10,435 nt of DNA from an uncultured Taibaiella sp. (lineage in GTDB: Bacteria; Bacteroidota; Bacteroidia; Chitinophagales; Chitinophagaceae), in contig CAMPJV010000067.1 of the NCBI GenBank assembly GCA_946886975.1, positions 1-10,435 on the forward strand. The letters run 5' to 3'. The notes under the pieces are model-generated. The model ran no database searches and had not been told where the DNA came from. It saw nothing but the letters and a program-made list of their open reading frames with translations. Of this stretch, positions 8,869-10,435 are shown in pieces. How positions within the stretch are numbered: position 1 is the first letter of the stretch; each line of letters begins with the position of its first letter. Position numbers and translations under genes: made by a program.

Positions 8869-9084
8869 TTAAAAACCTCGCTCAGGCTGCTGCTCTGTGC
8901 GCTCTGTACGTTCTGTGCGCTCTGGCTGACTGCCTAAACGTTCCTGCTGCAATCCTTCATCTGTTGACACTTCCTCAAGCTGACGCTCATAACCACCCTG
9001 CTGTTGCTGCTCCTGTTGTCCTTCCTGTCCTGGCTTGCCTGGATTTCCTTGTCTTTCCTGATTCAAATTCTGATTCGCTTTCAT
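8869..9084 (-). CDS. Small Gln/Glu-rich, probably disordered protein
   Basis: A 71-residue protein starting at an ATG (9084). By count, 16 Gln and 13 Glu make up about 41 percent of residues, with 9 Gly and no Cys or Trp. Hydrophobic residues are almost absent apart from a short central piece (YERQLEEV), so it should be unstructured and soluble. Near the C-terminus ERT is repeated three times (residues 55-63), encoded by a 9 bp direct repeat. I do not recognise a named family; short Gln/Glu/Gly-rich hypothetical proteins of this kind are common in Bacteroidota. Support for coding: ATG start, clean convergent placement next to a shared terminator, and a composition biased beyond chance. No Shine-Dalgarno is seen; the region just upstream is A/T-rich. 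The opposite frame (8847-9086) is also open but encodes an implausible product. Confidence 0.62.
   Translation of the reverse strand: MKANQNLNQERQGNPGKPGQEGQQEQQQQGGYERQLEEVSTDEGLQQERLGSQPERTERTERTEQQPERGF
8894..8920. repeat. Three tandem 9 bp units inside the small Q/E-rich gene
   Basis: TCTGTGCGC, TCTGTACGT and TCTGTGCGC stand in tandem, with a fourth partial unit TCTGG. Units 1 and 3 are identical; unit 2 differs at two bases. On the coding (minus) strand they give the repeated tripeptide ERT, so the period keeps the frame and the repeat could change copy number without breaking the gene. Confidence 0.8.
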
Positions 9085-9383
9085 AAGAACTTTGATTTAA
9101 AAAGTTTAAAACTGCTTAGTCTGCTTAAATAACCGAGCCATCCACCTCTATATGGTCACAAGAAGACGTTAAGAGTTCAATTAATCAAACAGCATCACAT
9201 CTAACTACTTGTGTTAAACAACCATGATGATTATGATTTAGCACTATTCATCTGGTGCCGGCCCTTTCTCCTGATTTATTCCACAATTAGCAAACTCTTT
9301 TCCCATCTTCGGTAGTCTCGTCCAGGCGTGTTTTTGAACTTCGTAGAACAATCTGATTGATCATCTTTCTAAAAAACAACCTC
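9085..9383. other. Intergenic region upstream of the DUF2249 gene
   Basis: About 300 AT-rich bases lie between the divergent small Q/E-rich gene and the DUF2249 gene and must carry both promoters. No complete TTTG / TAnnTTTG pair was found on either strand, and no tRNA, riboswitch or convincing terminator was seen. A weak palindrome-like stretch, TTGTGTTAAACAA (9209-9221), is the only symmetrical element noted. Confidence 0.4.
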
Positions 9384-10148
9384 TTGGAAAATAAAACTCA
9401 AGGCGCCGAAGAGCTGGACGTGCGCGTATTCATCCCCATTGAAAGACATAAGATGCTTATCCAGCTTTTCAAAGAGTTGCCGGTTAGCGACAGCTTTGTC
9501 TTCATTAACGATCATGATCCGCTTCCCCTGTTTTACGAATTCCGCTCCATATATGGCGACGTCGTTGGCTGGGAATACCTGAACCGTGGAGGAAGAGAGT
9601 GGAAGGTAAAAGTTACACGCACTGAAGCCTCTCAGGGACGCGAGTTCACCGACATCTCCACCCTGCTGGATCTCAGAAAAGCGGACCCAAAGGAGTGGAA
9701 ACAAATCGTCTTCCATCGATACGGTATGATGCAGCAAGGTGACACGATGGAAATAATCGCAGCCGAAGACCCAAAGGAGATACATGGCATCTTTATCATG
9801 AAATTCGAAGGACAGCATAGCTGGATATATCAAAAGCAAGAGCCTGGCGAATATGTCGTTCATATCACTAAGAAGGAAAAGAGCGGTTTAGGTGACGATG
9901 GCTTTTCAGTGGTTAATGAATTTGACCTGCGTCCTTTTCCCCCTACGGAGCGGCACGAAATGTTTTACAAAGCCTTTGCAGATATAAAGTACGGCGAGGC
10001 TTTCGAATTTATCAATGATCACGATCCCAAGCCGCTTTATTACCAGATGGAGGCAGAAAGCAAAGAACCGTTCAAGTGGGAATACCTCGAGAACGGACCC
10101 GAAGAATGGAAAGTCCGCGTCATAAAAACGAAGAGCGCCATTCAGTAA
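9384..10148 (+). CDS. Triple DUF2249-like domain protein
   Basis: A cytoplasmic protein of 254 residues (from TTG 9384) with no signal peptide or membrane segment. It carries three related domains in tandem. Domain 1 (about 10-79) reads ELDVR, then IERH, FINDHDPLPLFYEF, WEYL and WKVKV. Domain 3 (about 178-248) repeats this with FDLRPFPPTERH, FINDHDPKPLYYQ, WEYLENGPEEWKVRV. These are the hallmarks of DUF2249. The middle domain (about 94-163) is divergent but follows the same order: LDLR, a Pro-Glu helix start, GDTMEI, EDPKEI, FEGQHSWIY, GEYVVHITK. It lacks the NDHDP motif. DUF2249 proteins have no settled function; they often sit near genes for nitric oxide or anaerobic metabolism, but no such gene is visible here. 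No ATG precedes the first domain: possible starts are TTG 9357, TTG 9384 and GTG 9420. I prefer 9384, preceded by an A-rich stretch and giving MENKTQGAEELDVR. The frame is closed upstream by a TGA at 9354. Confidence 0.85.
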   Translation: MENKTQGAEELDVRVFIPIERHKMLIQLFKELPVSDSFVFINDHDPLPLFYEFRSIYGDVVGWEYLNRGGREWKVKVTRTEASQGREFTDISTLLDLRKADPKEWKQIVFHRYGMMQQGDTMEIIAAEDPKEIHGIFIMKFEGQHSWIYQKQEPGEYVVHITKKEKSGLGDDGFSVVNEFDLRPFPPTERHEMFYKAFADIKYGEAFEFINDHDPKPLYYQMEAESKEPFKWEYLENGPEEWKVRVIKTKSAIQ

Positions 10149-10181
10149 GGCTTTAGGGTCCGCGTTGATCTACATGTGCCT

Positions 10182-10212
10182 CGCCGTTCGACATATTTCG
10201 CAGGAGACGGCG
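10182..10212. other. Inverted repeat after the DUF2249 gene
   Basis: CGCCGT (10182-10187) and ACGGCG (10207-10212) can form a 6 bp stem with a 19-base loop. It lies 33 bases after the DUF2249 stop codon and has no T-run, so it is not a standard intrinsic terminator. The rest of 10149-10287 shows no gene. Confidence 0.3.
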
Positions 10213-10287
10213 AACTATAGTAGAAAGGCGATCTGCAAACTGACTTCGGGAGACTAAAGCTGGTGTTGTGATAGCAGTTGAAAGGCG

Positions 10288-10435
10288 CTATTGCCTCCTT
10301 CCATGCAGCCGGCCTGCCGCAAGTATCTGCATGGACCTGGACTTCCTATGTGCCGCAAGCTCAGCGCCCTCATAGCTCTCCACCCTAAGGCACAGCAGGT
10401 AGTCTCCGGACAGTTTGCTGTACTCGAACTCCAGT
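10288..10435 (-). CDS. 3' end of an unidentified gene, cut by the window edge
   Basis: A minus-strand frame runs from the right edge to a TAG at 10288-10290 and gives 48 residues, beginning LEFEYSKLSGDYLLCLRVES and ending LHGRRQ. The mixed acidic, aromatic and aliphatic composition and high third-position G/C look protein-coding, but I do not recognise a family. The opposite strand is open in the same codon phase (ATG 10303 to the edge), and a second minus frame is also open, so coding direction is not certain. The minus-strand reading is preferred because its residue composition is more balanced. Its gene would converge on the DUF2249 gene. Confidence 0.45.
   Translation of the reverse strand, partial: LEFEYSKLSGDYLLCLRVESYEGAELAAHRKSRSMQILAAGRLHGRRQ

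Noticed and set aside
8847..9086. Plus-strand frame of 79 codons opposite the Q/E-rich small gene
   Set aside because: It starts right after the terminator hairpin with TTC/CTG-repeat-derived Leu/Ala/Cys composition; the minus-strand reading has an ATG and a coherent hydrophilic composition.
9209..9221. TTGTGTTAAACAA as a possible Crp/Fnr-type operator upstream of the DUF2249 gene
   Set aside because: The symmetry is imperfect and it fits neither TTGATnnnnATCAA nor a TTGAC-type site; it lies about 150 bp or more from the likely start.
9369..9863. Minus-strand frame of 164 codons inside the DUF2249 gene
   Set aside because: It is fully antisense to a gene with three recognisable domains and its product resembles no known protein.

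Overview
The window looks like a chromosomal stretch from a member of the Bacteroidota, most likely Chitinophagaceae or a close relative. The phylum call rests on a Bacteroidota-type promoter (TTTG, 20 bp, TACCTTTG) upstream of gyrB, on weak or absent Shine-Dalgarno sequences, on a small PorT-like outer-membrane beta-barrel protein, and on ClpC and GyrB sequences of Bacteroidota type. The family-level guess is inference. No rRNA, tRNA, CRISPR array, transposase or phage gene was seen.

Layout, left to right. Positions 1-313 are non-coding and hold imperfect direct repeats with small palindromes, then a promoter-like box just upstream of a beta-barrel outer-membrane protein gene (314-1027, +) that ends in a clear terminator. 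Next come two minus-strand genes that probably form an operon: a STAS-domain protein (2108-2485), then ribonuclease Z (rnz, 1164-2069). A 187 bp divergent intergenic region separates them from clpC (2673-5204, +). clpC ends at a strong hairpin shared with a convergent small hydrophilic-protein gene on the minus strand (stop at 5274). gyrB (5765-7747, +) follows, with a recognisable promoter and a strong terminator, then a secreted alpha/beta hydrolase (7856-8794, +). The hydrolase is again separated by a long symmetrical hairpin from a convergent small Gln/Glu-rich protein gene (8869-9084, -). The right part carries a protein with three DUF2249-like domains (9384-10148, +) and an edge-truncated, unidentified reading frame (10288-10435, -).

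How the genes relate. This is mostly a set of independent housekeeping units: tRNA 3'-end processing (RNase Z), protein quality control (ClpC unfoldase for ClpP), DNA supercoiling (GyrB), and envelope or periplasmic functions (beta-barrel protein, hydrolase). There is no clear sign of a defence system, a mobile element or a biosynthetic cluster. The points most worth a second look are a possible -1 frameshift on an A7 run that would add a hydrophobic N-terminal segment to the small protein near 5274-5626, the triple DUF2249 architecture with a divergent middle copy, the STAS protein with a degenerate phosphorylation-site motif next to rnz, and the twice-repeated arrangement in which a plus-strand gene and a convergent tiny disordered-protein gene share one terminator hairpin.
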